Origin: an uncultured Clostridium sp.
GTDB taxonomy: Bacteria > Bacillota > Clostridia > Lachnospirales > Lachnospiraceae
Reading direction: 5' to 3'
DNA: 64,000 nt
NCBI GenBank assembly: GCA_945915475.1
Contig: CAMEFI010000001.1
Location: 112,727-176,726 of the forward strand
The position numbers were made by a program, and so were the translations under genes. Below, in pieces: positions 25,089-33,625 of the stretch (the first letter of the stretch is position 1; each line of letters starts with the position of its first letter). Under the pieces are notes generated by a model that was not told the DNA's origin, did not search any database, and saw only the letters and a program-made list of their open reading frames with translations.

Positions 25089-25865
25089 TTATCTTAGCCT
25101 AGCGTACTCTTTCTCTGATACTTCCTCACACCATTCATTGGAACACTCCACTCCCGGCACCTCAATTGCAAGATGGGAAAACCACTCATCCGGAGCTGCT
25201 CCATGCCAGTGCTTTACTTCTGCAGGAATGTTAATACAGTCACCCGGTTTCATTTCTACTACTTCCTTGCCTTCCTCCTGATAATAACCTCTTCCTGCAA
25301 CACATACCAAAATCTGACCACCACCGCTTTTTGCATGATGAATATGCCAGTTATTTCTGCATCCGGGCTCAAAAGTTACATTGAAAATGCCAACCTGCTC
25401 TGTGGATACCGGAGCAAGATAGCTTTGTCCTACAAAATATGCCGCATATGCATCATTTGGCTGTCCAATCGGAAATACCATTGATTTTGCATGTGCTCTC
25501 ATACCATCGTCTTCATAAGGCAAATCACCCTCATTTGGCTGCCAGACTTCCTTTGCAAGATTAAAAACTGCCCACCCCTTTGGCCAGCCTGCATAAAATG
25601 CCACATGGGTAATAATTGCTGCAATCTCTTTTTGTGTCACACCATGGTCCTTTGCATTTTGCAAATGGAACTTAAGGGATGAATCCGTAATACCGGAAGA
25701 CATTAATGCAACTACTGTAATAATACTTCTTGTCTTAACATCGATATCCTGCTGATTCCAATTTTCCCCAAATAAAACATCATCATTAAAATGTGCGAAC
25801 TCCGGAGCAAATTCTCCAAGGGCATTTCTTCCTGCTGTCTGTACGATTTTTTCCATTTTATTCAC
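25089..25865 (-). CDS. Carboxymuconolactone decarboxylase-cupin fusion protein
   Basis: 258 residues. The CMD/AhpD-like domain (about 15-105) has KTRSIITVVALMSSG and ITHVAFYAGWPKGW; the usual CxxC pair is not present, so it is not a typical AhpD. The cupin_2 domain (about 145-235) has metal ligands in NNWHIHHAKSGG and VKHWHGA. Such fusions accompany aldo/keto reductases and alcohol dehydrogenases in MerR-controlled redox loci, whose broken remains flank this gene. It appears intact, but its partners are dead. Confidence 0.85.
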   Translation of the reverse strand: MNKMEKIVQTAGRNALGEFAPEFAHFNDDVLFGENWNQQDIDVKTRSIITVVALMSSGITDSSLKFHLQNAKDHGVTQKEIAAIITHVAFYAGWPKGWAVFNLAKEVWQPNEGDLPYEDDGMRAHAKSMVFPIGQPNDAYAAYFVGQSYLAPVSTEQVGIFNVTFEPGCRNNWHIHHAKSGGGQILVCVAGRGYYQEEGKEVVEMKPGDCINIPAEVKHWHGAAPDEWFSHLAIEVPGVECSNEWCEEVSEKEYARLR

Positions 25866-25892
25866 CTACTCTTTCTGTGCATTTGGATTTTT

Positions 25893-26150
<258 letters not shown>

Positions 26151-26159
26151 AAAGTGCAG

Positions 26160-26511
26160 CGTTCTTAATGATATGCCCGTGGCATTCTGTGTCATTGAGC
26201 TTGTATTTGATGAAGCCGGTCACGGAATAGATTTCATTTTCCGCTACTGCAACAAGCAGATGGAAGTGATTGAGGGCGTTCCTGTGGAGGATATGGTAGA
26301 TCATTCCTTTTATGCAGTATTCAAAAACGGTGACAAAAAATGGCTTGTGGCTTACGCAGATGTTGCCTTAAACGGCGTACAGCGTACGCTCCATGATTAC
26401 AGTCCGGAGATTGGAAAAAATCTGACGATACACTGTTATCAGCCGGAACCGGGATATTGTGCCTGTGTGCTGACGGAGGAGGAGAAGGTTATAGAAAAAC
26501 AGGATAAGTAG
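26160..26511 (+). pseudogene. PAS-like domain fragment of a signalling protein
   Basis: DMPVAFCVIELVFDEAGHGIDFIFRYCNKQM...HDYSPEIGKNLTIHCYQPEPGYC is the N-terminal PAS-like domain I associate with GGDEF/EAL-type proteins of Lachnospiraceae. No output domain follows: the frame ends at 26511 after EEKVIEKQDK, near a terminator. The stretch 26326-26471 is repeated at 28438-28583. Confidence 0.6.
26326..26471 (+). repeat. Copy 1 of a 146-bp direct repeat (PAS segment)
   Basis: AACGGTGACAAAAAATGGCT to GCCTGTGTGCT. It differs from the copy at 28438-28583 at only about four positions, all silent-looking third-base type or R/Q changes. The two copies bracket the AlbA_2 gene at 26655-28307. Confidence 0.9.
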
Positions 26512-26514
26512 AAA

Positions 26515-26552
26515 AAATGCTGGCAGCTTTTGTGGCTACCAGCACTTTCTAA
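26515..26552 (+). terminator. Terminator after the PAS fragment
   Basis: TGCTGG-C-AGC and GCT-A-CCAGCA arms around TTTTGTG, followed by CTTTCT. Confidence 0.55.
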
Positions 26553-26654
26553 TTTGAAATAATAACTCTAAAAAAATAGCGACATTGAACTTATTAAAAA
26601 TGGCGGAGGCTTACCCTCTATTTGGTAATTCAATCACAACAGGTTTTCAATATA

Positions 26655-28307
26655 TCACTTTACTTTATACTTCGTATATTTTCCACCACAATACTTATAT
26701 AGCTTTCCAGTTGCCACCAGCTTCTTAATCTCACTATATGCTTGCTCCGGCGTAATCATCAAAAGTTCTGCAACATCTTGCTTTGTAATGATTCCATCCT
26801 GTGTTCTTGCAAGCTTTAAAATCATTTCCGGATATGCAATTTTTTCAATACCAGTCTGTCGAACATAATGAATGCTCTGATTACTCTCTTTATATACTTT
26901 TCCTGACAGCATATATGTGCGAGATTTTCCATTTCCGCTTCCTTCAACCAATCCGTCCTCTATCAAATTTTCGATTGAACTACGAATTTTCCCCTCACTC
27001 AAATGCGTCATGCTCACTATTCTTGCCAAATCTATTCTACGTTCATTTTTAAGAAGAGAAAGAATCATCAATGAATAAATTGATAACGGCTTTCCCAATC
27101 TATTCTGTTCATCAGCTATCAGCTTTGTAAATTTATCATCCGCTTTTGCTCTCTGTATGAATAACTTTACATTACTGCTCGTTGTCTCAGAAAAATCAGG
27201 CCATGGTCTACCATATATAATGGAACCTTCATATATTCTATCAATACCACGTCCGGTTTTCTCTGCAAGACCGATTCTCTTTAAAGCATCTGCTAACGCA
27301 GGATTTTTCCCATGTGGTTCTACCGTCAGCAAATTGTCCACTGTAACTCCATCAATAAATCCGCCCGGACTACTAATTGTCATACCTTCATCATCAATTA
27401 ATACACGCACCGTTCCTAACATTGTATAATCTCTATGACAAAATGCATTAATCAACCCCTCACGAAAAGCAGCTTTATCAAATTCAGGAATTGCTGTTCT
27501 AAATAAACCATACTCTATTTCACGCTCTGGATTCCATGCTTCCATATATGTTTCAAATTTTTCAAAGACTTCTAATAACGGACCACTTGTTTCCATATTC
27601 ACTCTTACCTTTGTCCCCTCTAAAACTTGAAATGCTGCTTTCGCTGTAGGCATCAATTTTTCTATACGATTTTCTTTTCCTATTAGCAACATTCCTGTTA
27701 CAGTAGGATATACTTTTCCATCCACCTCTGTGGTTAATCGAAGAGCCTTATCAAGTTCTTCATCCTGCAAACCTAAAAGATTTTTTTCTCCTCCTGGTTT
27801 ATTCTGTATAATGCTTCTTAACCGTACCCTTTGATTTGGATCAAGATCTTCAATTGTTGCTCCGGCAAGAGGACCTGCCGAAAAATCCAGTAATGCTAAC
27901 TCGGATAACCGAGTTACAACTTCATAAGAATACATCGGTATTACTTCTGGCGATCCATCAGCCTTTAATCGGCGTCTTAGCATTTTTCCTGATGATGTAG
28001 ATACAACAGTTCTACTAACCGGAATCTCAATTTTAAGAACTTCTTTTTCTTCCTCTGTAATAATCTCTGCCCTCACTGAAACGGATGGTACTGTGCTATT
28101 TGCTATCAATGCTGTAACACCAATTGCATCCTTGTGTTTTTGATGAACACCTGTTATTTGTCCGTCATCTTCAACACCTAAATACAACGTACCACCTTTT
28201 GTATTTGTCATACCAACAATTTCATCAACTAAATCCGTATCTGAATATTTTTTTAAATCACTTTTAAATTCAACTACAAGATTTTCTTTCATCGGAATTG
28301 TTCTCAT
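26655..28307 (-). CDS. AlbA_2/ATPase regulator with two winged helices
   Basis: 550 residues. AlbA_2 domain at about 8-120 (LVVEFKSDLKKYSDTDLVDEIVGMTNTKGGTLYLGV), a HATPase_c-like domain at about 270-360 (KAAFREGLINAFCHRDY, EKTGRGIDRIYEGS), then two predicted winged helices (about 410-465 and 500-550). It is longer than its neighbour at 22462 and of a different subtype. AAGGAG precedes the start. It lies between two PAS-fragment copies, suggesting arrival by recombination. Function is not established. Confidence 0.8.
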   Translation of the reverse strand: MRTIPMKENLVVEFKSDLKKYSDTDLVDEIVGMTNTKGGTLYLGVEDDGQITGVHQKHKDAIGVTALIANSTVPSVSVRAEIITEEEKEVLKIEIPVSRTVVSTSSGKMLRRRLKADGSPEVIPMYSYEVVTRLSELALLDFSAGPLAGATIEDLDPNQRVRLRSIIQNKPGGEKNLLGLQDEELDKALRLTTEVDGKVYPTVTGMLLIGKENRIEKLMPTAKAAFQVLEGTKVRVNMETSGPLLEVFEKFETYMEAWNPEREIEYGLFRTAIPEFDKAAFREGLINAFCHRDYTMLGTVRVLIDDEGMTISSPGGFIDGVTVDNLLTVEPHGKNPALADALKRIGLAEKTGRGIDRIYEGSIIYGRPWPDFSETTSSNVKLFIQRAKADDKFTKLIADEQNRLGKPLSIYSLMILSLLKNERRIDLARIVSMTHLSEGKIRSSIENLIEDGLVEGSGNGKSRTYMLSGKVYKESNQSIHYVRQTGIEKIAYPEMILKLARTQDGIITKQDVAELLMITPEQAYSEIKKLVATGKLYKYCGGKYTKYKVK

Positions 28308-28334
28308 AGATTACACTCCTTAATTTCAATTTAA

Positions 28335-28412
28335 CTCAATTATAACTCGACCTGCTCTAATTGTCGAGTTAAAATCGAATTAAATTGAATTAAATTGAAT
28401 TAAATCAAAAAA
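28335..28412 (-). promoter_or_regulatory. Control region with inverted and 10-bp tandem repeats
   Basis: AACTCGAC (28344-28351) and GTCGAGTT (28363-28370) form an inverted repeat beside a minus-strand TATAAT. Immediately upstream, GAATTAAATT is repeated in tandem about three times (28377-28406). Repeated blocks of 10 bases point to cooperative operator binding. Confidence 0.5.
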
Positions 28413-28437
28413 ATGTCATAACTTTTTTCTTATCCAT

Positions 28438-28583
28438 AACGGTGACAAAAAATGGCTTGTGGCTTACGCAGATGTTGCCTTAAACGGCGTACGGCGTACG
28501 CTCCATGATTACAGTCCGGAGATTGGAAAGAATCTGACGATACACTGTTATCAACCGGAACCGGGGTATTGTGCCTGTGTGCT
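28438..28583 (+). pseudogene. Copy 2 of the PAS segment, isolated fragment
   Basis: Near-identical to 26326-26471. The frame NGDKKWLVAYADVALNGV...QPEPGYCACVLL continues to GVF before stopping near 28614, without a start or domain context. It marks the other side of the insertion or duplication around the AlbA_2 gene. Confidence 0.8.
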
Positions 28584-28635
28584 ACTGCCGGAAGAGACGA
28601 AAGGTGTCTTTTAACTTCATCTATTGTCTCCTTTC

Positions 28636-28735
28636 ACTGTCCAGTAACCAGTCTTATTTCAGGAGTTGTTCCCGGTACTAATGAACCAGGATTATATATA
28701 TGAACCCTTGTAGGTGTAATATATATTTCATTAGA
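28636..28735 (-). pseudogene. Fragment of another AlbA_2-type ATP-binding protein
   Basis: Minus-strand NEIYITPTRVHIYNPGSLVPGTTPE is typical of the HATPase-like domain in this family (compare RIEIINPGSF in the gene at 22462). It ends in TGQ and a stop. Only some 33 codons remain. Confidence 0.55.
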
Positions 28736-28746
28736 AGACAAAGCCG

Positions 28747-29862
28747 TTACGCATCAAATTCCAATGCAGCCTTTAGCTCCACTCCTAACTTCCGTAACGT
28801 ACCATCTAAGGCATGCAGTGTCTCTTTCATATTCTCTTTCGTACAGTTATATCCCATATGACCAATCCGGATTACCTCACCTGCCATAACATCAAAGGAA
28901 CCCGCAAGCATAATGTTGTAATCTTCCCGCATCGTCTTTAAAATCTCTGCTGCCGTTACTCCGCCCGGAATGGCAAATACCGTAACCGTATTGGAGTATC
29001 CGTTTTCCGCATATAATTTTAATCCTGCACGGGTCAGGGCTTCTCTTGTCTTTGCCGCAATCTCAGCATGCCGTCTCAAAATATCCTTGTCCGCCTTAAT
29101 ATTCTCCAACGCCTGTCTTAATCCGTAAATGTCGCTGATTGGCATGGAATATGGGAACCATTTATTCTCATAATAATCCTTAAAGGTTAACAGGTTTGCA
29201 TAAAAGGAAGCAATCTTTGTCTTACGGCTTTCCATTGCCTGTTTTGCATCCTCACTCATGGTCACAAGGGTAAGACCAATGGGACAGGAAATTGCTTTTT
29301 GGGAACCGCCACAGAGAATATCAATCTTGGAAGCATCCACATTTACTTCATTTCCAAACATTCCGGATACGGAATCCACCACAGTAAGGATTCCATACTC
29401 CTTCAACAGCGGACAGATTGCTGCAATATTATTGAGCATACCACTTGGGGTATCACAGTGTACCACCGTTGCATATTTGAAATTTGAATCCTTCTCCAAA
29501 AATGCTCTTAACGGTTCCACCTCGATTTCCCGCTTATAATCCGTGGTATACAAAACCGGATTGCCGCCATAGATACTTACAAAATCCGCAAATCCCTTGC
29601 CAAAGACACCGTTATCCAAAACCAGCACCCGGTCTCCCGGCTCTGTCAGGGATGCCACTGCTGCCTCCAGACCGAGAATTCCTTCTCCACTGAGAATCAG
29701 GCTCTCATTCCTTGTATGAAGCAGTTCACTGTATAATTCACAGGTCTCCTTATAATAATCATAGAAATCCAAATCCAGATCCGGATTGCCGTTCTCCATG
29801 CTTCTTGCCATTCTAACATTTTCTGCGACCATTGTTGGTCCCGGTGTCATCATTTTGTACAT
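28747..29862 (-). CDS. Alanine-glyoxylate aminotransferase family protein
   Basis: About 371 residues of class V PLP aminotransferases. N-terminal MMTPGPTMV, the phosphate-binding SGEGILGLEAAVAS, the Asp in TVVDSVSGMFG and the PLP Lys in CGGSQKAISCPIG (about residue 190) are present. The ATG at 29862 has AGGAGG eight bases ahead, better than the one 15 bases upstream. It could transaminate serine, alanine or ureidoglycine with glyoxylate or pyruvate. It follows the ECF S gene by 36 bases, beside a PLP kinase. Confidence 0.87.
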   Translation of the reverse strand: MYKMMTPGPTMVAENVRMARSMENGNPDLDLDFYDYYKETCELYSELLHTRNESLILSGEGILGLEAAVASLTEPGDRVLVLDNGVFGKGFADFVSIYGGNPVLYTTDYKREIEVEPLRAFLEKDSNFKYATVVHCDTPSGMLNNIAAICPLLKEYGILTVVDSVSGMFGNEVNVDASKIDILCGGSQKAISCPIGLTLVTMSEDAKQAMESRKTKIASFYANLLTFKDYYENKWFPYSMPISDIYGLRQALENIKADKDILRRHAEIAAKTREALTRAGLKLYAENGYSNTVTVFAIPGGVTAAEILKTMREDYNIMLAGSFDVMAGEVIRIGHMGYNCTKENMKETLHALDGTLRKLGVELKAALEFDA

Positions 29863-29912
29863 AATATCCTCCTTCATTTCCGGTTTTGTACCGCTTCCAA
29901 AAGTCAGGGTAA

Positions 29913-30449
29913 TTATTCCACTGAGCGAAGTCCTCTCTCAAGGGGATTGATAATAATCAGTACAATAACTGCTGCTACTGCTATCTGGATAATGTTTCCC
30001 GGCACAGATTTCAGTGCTGCTGCAGCTCCGCTTCCCATAATAAATCCTTCAAAAATGAAGTATCCGGCAAGCTTAATGGCAAGAGCTGCGAAAATAGCAA
30101 CCACCTTATAACCGAATCCTTTTTTGTTATAGCAGATGATTCCCGTTACAAATCCCATTAATCCACAGGTAACGATGGTACATGGTGCCCATGCAGCCCA
30201 ACCACTTAATATATCAAACAATCCCATTCCAAGGGCTCCTGCAAGGGCTCCCGTCCGCTTACCATACACCATAGCTGCAATAAACAATGGTACATTTCCT
30301 AAATGAATCAATCCGCCTGCTCCGCCAAAGCTTGGAATCTGAATATTAACGAATGCTGTAAATACTAATGTCAATGCAACAAACATTGCGTCTAACGCAA
30401 TCTGTTTTGCCGGGCTTTTTACTGCCTTATTTTCTATTACCTTTTCCAT
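29913..30449 (-). CDS. ECF transporter S component
   Basis: About 178 residues with five to six membrane segments. The N-terminal AKQIALDAMFVALTLVFT resembles the conserved helix of ECF S proteins that contacts EcfT, followed by GAGGLIHLGNVPLFIAAMVYGKRTGALAGALGMGLFD. This pattern occurs in S components for vitamins; the neighbouring pyridoxal kinase and PLP enzyme suggest a B6 vitamer as cargo. EcfA/EcfT are not encoded here and must be shared from elsewhere. The ATG at 30449 has an AGAGG site upstream. Confidence 0.8.
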   Translation of the reverse strand: MEKVIENKAVKSPAKQIALDAMFVALTLVFTAFVNIQIPSFGGAGGLIHLGNVPLFIAAMVYGKRTGALAGALGMGLFDILSGWAAWAPCTIVTCGLMGFVTGIICYNKKGFGYKVVAIFAALAIKLAGYFIFEGFIMGSGAAAALKSVPGNIIQIAVAAVIVLIIINPLERGLRSVE

Positions 30450-30525
30450 AATTCTTCTACCTCTTTCTTTTCTCATTTTCTTAGCATCCTGCAGAAATTT
30501 GCTTAATCCGTACTATACTCCCGAG

Positions 30526-30571
30526 TTGGCACTTTAGAAACTGCCAGTTTTAACCCTTTTAACAGTGCCAG
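30526..30571. promoter_or_regulatory. Divergent control region with TGGCA repeats
   Basis: TTGGCACT (30526-30533), CTGCCAG (30541-30547) and AGTGCCAG (30564-30571), with TTTTAAC twice between the latter two. On the minus strand CTGGCA recurs 24 bases apart. The minus-strand -10 TATAGT (just left of the sites) has only a weak -35, which suggests an activator. MocR-type PdxR regulators of B6 genes bind repeats of this general layout; no such gene is in the window. Confidence 0.5.
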
Positions 30572-30644
30572 ATTTTATTCTTGCTTTTTTTTTCTGCTTG
30601 TACTATTGTAAAAAGCGTATAAACCTATAAAAGGAGACATAATT

Positions 30645-31469
30645 ATGCAGCCATCCATTGCGATTATTAATGATATATCCGGATATGGCCGGTGTTCTGT
30701 CACCGTTGCCCTTCCCATTCTGTCAGTTATGAAGATTCAATGTGGTGTGGTTCCCACAGCCATTCTTTCCAACCATACAGAATATCCGGAATACTCTATC
30801 TTAGATTTCACTTCCCACATGGAGGAATATATAGAAAAATGGAAACATTTGAACTTTCAGTTTGAGGGTGTGTATACCGGATTCTTAGGATCTGCGCAGC
30901 AGATTGCCATCATCACCCATATGTTTGAGCAATTTTCCTTTTCGCAAAGAATCGTGGATCCTGTTATGGGAGATCATGGTGTCATCTACGATTCCTATAC
31001 ACCGGCTATGTGCCAGGCCATGAAGGCGTTAGTTGCCCATTCCACACTGACAACTCCTAACCTTACAGAACTCTGTATCTTGACAGATACTCCTTATCGA
31101 AGCACTTTTTCGGAAAAGGATATCTGTTCCATGTGTGAAATCTTATCTGACAAAGGAGTTCGCCGAATCGCTGTTACCGGAATTGAACAAGATGAAATGA
31201 TAGGAAATGCTGTCTATGAAAATGGAGACTTTGATATTCTTTGGGATGAAAAAGTTCTGCCATTGCGCCCCGGAACCGGAGATGTATTCGCTTCCGTTGT
31301 AGCCGGATGTAGTTTACATAACATCCCACTAAAGAATGCCGTTAAGAAAGCATCCGACTTTATTCGCACCTGTCTGCTTACTTCAGCCGCTATGCACATA
31401 CCCATCAATGACGGTGTATGCTTTGAAGAACATCTTGGTATGCTAATACCGGATTCTACTATTATGTGA
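30645..31469 (+). CDS. pdxY: Pyridoxal/pyridoxamine kinase
   Basis: 274 residues of the PdxK/PdxY ribokinase-like family: SIAIINDISGYGRCSVTVALPILS at the start, DPVMGDHG near residue 108 and the anion-hole/catalytic Asp in LRPGTGDVFASVV near residue 215. It phosphorylates vitamin B6 vitamers in the cytoplasm. AAAGGAG precedes the ATG. It diverges from the ECF S and aminotransferase genes and shares their control region. Confidence 0.88.
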   Translation: MQPSIAIINDISGYGRCSVTVALPILSVMKIQCGVVPTAILSNHTEYPEYSILDFTSHMEEYIEKWKHLNFQFEGVYTGFLGSAQQIAIITHMFEQFSFSQRIVDPVMGDHGVIYDSYTPAMCQAMKALVAHSTLTTPNLTELCILTDTPYRSTFSEKDICSMCEILSDKGVRRIAVTGIEQDEMIGNAVYENGDFDILWDEKVLPLRPGTGDVFASVVAGCSLHNIPLKNAVKKASDFIRTCLLTSAAMHIPINDGVCFEEHLGMLIPDSTIM

Positions 31470-31490
31470 ACCAATAGGAGGAATTAAGAA

Positions 31491-32363
31491 ATGTCAAAGA
31501 AAAACCAGGGAATTCTATGTATCCTGTCAGCCGCATTTTTCTTTGCACTGATGAACCTGTTCGTACGGCTTGCAGGAGATTTGCCAACCATCCAAAAGAG
31601 TTTTTTCCGGAATTTCATTGCTGCAATTCTGGCATTTATTATGTTAACCCGCAGCAGGAACAAAACAAAACTATCCAAAGATAATGTGAAAGATCTGCTT
31701 ATGCGCTCCACTGCCGGTACCTTGGGAATTCTATGTAATTTCTATGCAGTAGATCACTTAAACATTGCAGATGCTTCCATGCTGAATAAACTGTCACCCT
31801 TTTTTGCCATTATTTTCTCCATGCTTCTGCTGAAGGAAACGGCAACACGTTTTGAGTGGGCCATGTTAGTGATTGCATTTATTGGTGCCTTATTCGTGGC
31901 AAAACCCAAATTTGAATTAAGCTCCATCCCTGCCCTCATCGGACTCATAGGAGGACTTGGTGCGGGACTTGCATACACATATGTACGGAAATTAGGAACT
32001 CACGGAATCAAGGGTCCGGTTATTGTATTTTTCTTTTCCTGTTTCTCCTGCATTGTAACTCTTCCATTTTTACTATTGGATTATACTCCTATGTCCATGA
32101 AACAGTTCCTGATCCTGATCTGTGCCGGTTTTGCTGCCGCTGGTGGACAAATCAGCATTACTGCAGCCTACACCAAAGCACCTGCCAGTGAAATATCCGT
32201 CTTCGATTATTCCCAGATTCTCTTTGCCGCCATCTTGGGATTCTTCTTCCTTGGACAGATTCCGGATTATCTAAGTATCATGGGATATATCATTATCATT
32301 GGGGCTGCCGTTGCAAAATGGTATCACTCCAATCATATCCCGGCAAAGCAGATGGATACATAA
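31491..32363 (+). CDS. DMT-superfamily (EamA) transporter
   Basis: 290 residues with ten predicted membrane helices in two EamA repeats; the first ends near ADASMLNKLSPFFAIIFSMLLLKE, the second near SEISVFDYSQILFAAILGFFFLGQIP. It starts 21 bases after the pyridoxal kinase stop with AGGAGG, so it is in the same operon. Substrate unknown; export or uptake of a vitamin B6-related or amino compound would fit the neighbours. Confidence 0.85.
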   Translation: MSKKNQGILCILSAAFFFALMNLFVRLAGDLPTIQKSFFRNFIAAILAFIMLTRSRNKTKLSKDNVKDLLMRSTAGTLGILCNFYAVDHLNIADASMLNKLSPFFAIIFSMLLLKETATRFEWAMLVIAFIGALFVAKPKFELSSIPALIGLIGGLGAGLAYTYVRKLGTHGIKGPVIVFFFSCFSCIVTLPFLLLDYTPMSMKQFLILICAGFAAAGGQISITAAYTKAPASEISVFDYSQILFAAILGFFFLGQIPDYLSIMGYIIIIGAAVAKWYHSNHIPAKQMDT

Positions 32364-32370
32364 CCATATA

Positions 32371-32425
32371 CACAGAACAGATAAAGGGATTGTCCCATCG
32401 GACAACCCCTTTATCTGTTCTGTGT
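32371..32425. terminator. Long bidirectional terminator
   Basis: ACACAGAACAGATAAAGGG and its near-perfect reverse complement pair over about 25 bases around CATC. The right arm includes the last codons of the minus-strand gene, a compact convergent arrangement. Confidence 0.85.
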
Positions 32426-33481
32426 CTTTCCTGATAATTTTTTTCTAAGCTCCATATAATGATCCGCATACTCCTCTGATATCAACCGCCCTTTTGTCAG
32501 TTGCTGCAAGGTCATCTCAAACTCCCTCTCCGGCATCTCGGCATAACACATATCATGCAAAGTTTTCTCTACACTGTCCTTATATTCCGTAATACTATAT
32601 ACCCGATCCCGATAAAGAATATTAGCCGCATAGATTCGTTTAAAGAATCCATTCAACTGTTCATTTTCCGTTATCTTATCTTTGGGCATAAAATGAAGGC
32701 ATAGCAAATCCATCACTTCATATGCGCATCTATTAGTTAACATAATATCTGGATAAATACTATAAAGATTTTTCGTCTTTAATGGAGCATTTTTTACCTT
32801 GGAATCCATATAATCCGGCAAATACTCCTTAAATACGGTAGTCACCAGATTCTCTTTCCGAAATGCAGGATATTCCTCTTCCATATTCACCTTCACACCG
32901 GGGTGATATCCCATATTACGAATCAGATCTCTGGAAATACTTATTCTTCTTGGCTCTTTCTCTAACAGTAACAAATATACTTTATTATGTGCCCGCCAGA
33001 TAAACGCCGGACATTCTTTGATTTGATAGGACTTTGAATAATCTATGATAATCGGCCGGTGATCCTTTCGAACATGATATTTGCGTTTTACTTTCTTCAA
33101 AACCTGATGATCGTATCGTTGATATGGATTTTCTTTTTGTTTTTTATCCACATTATGTAAATCTTCTTTCTTATCTTTTGCCGTGGATTCCCGTGACGAC
33201 AGATTCTTCTGAGCCATTACTGCCCGAATCGTTTCCTTATCCCCATTCCGGTTCACCTCTGCCACAAAATCTTCATCCTCCAATGTAAATGTCTGAGAAA
33301 TAATAATAGCAATCACAGCTAAAATCATTGCAACGCCAAACAACCACAGGTAACCCTTGAGACCCGCTATCACAATACATATAACAGAGACTACTGAAAA
33401 CAGTATCACACTTCCAATACACTTTCTCGTCTCTGAATCACCATATCTTAATCCATTCCATATCTTCTTCACTGTCATCAT
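32411..33481 (-). CDS. Uncharacterised membrane-anchored protein
   Basis: 356 residues. Two adjacent membrane helices lie at about 20-65 (IGSVILFSVVSVICIVIAGL and LWLFGVAMILAVIAIII). A charged Lys-rich linker (about 75-135) precedes a soluble domain of about 200 residues (RPIIIDYSKSYQIKECPAFIWRAHNKVYLLLLEKEPRR...). No catalytic motif or known domain is apparent to me. The start may be either of two adjacent ATGs. It stands alone and convergent to the DMT gene. Confidence 0.7.
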   Translation of the reverse strand: MMTVKKIWNGLRYGDSETRKCIGSVILFSVVSVICIVIAGLKGYLWLFGVAMILAVIAIIISQTFTLEDEDFVAEVNRNGDKETIRAVMAQKNLSSRESTAKDKKEDLHNVDKKQKENPYQRYDHQVLKKVKRKYHVRKDHRPIIIDYSKSYQIKECPAFIWRAHNKVYLLLLEKEPRRISISRDLIRNMGYHPGVKVNMEEEYPAFRKENLVTTVFKEYLPDYMDSKVKNAPLKTKNLYSIYPDIMLTNRCAYEVMDLLCLHFMPKDKITENEQLNGFFKRIYAANILYRDRVYSITEYKDSVEKTLHDMCYAEMPEREFEMTLQQLTKGRLISEEYADHYMELRKKLSGKTQNR

Positions 33482-33625
33482 CTCCGTTTCACCTGATGCT
33501 TTGCAGTTATATACTCTATTGTACTACACAATTTCTTTTATTGCATTAAAAATATAGTAATCGCAAAGTTCTACTTTCCCTTTTCTTTTCATACATTAAA
33601 AAAACAGATCTTTCGGGATATCTTT

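Noticed and set aside
28375..28408. 10-bp tandem repeats as CRISPR or VNTR array
   Set aside because: Only about three units directly at a promoter; an operator is the simpler reading.
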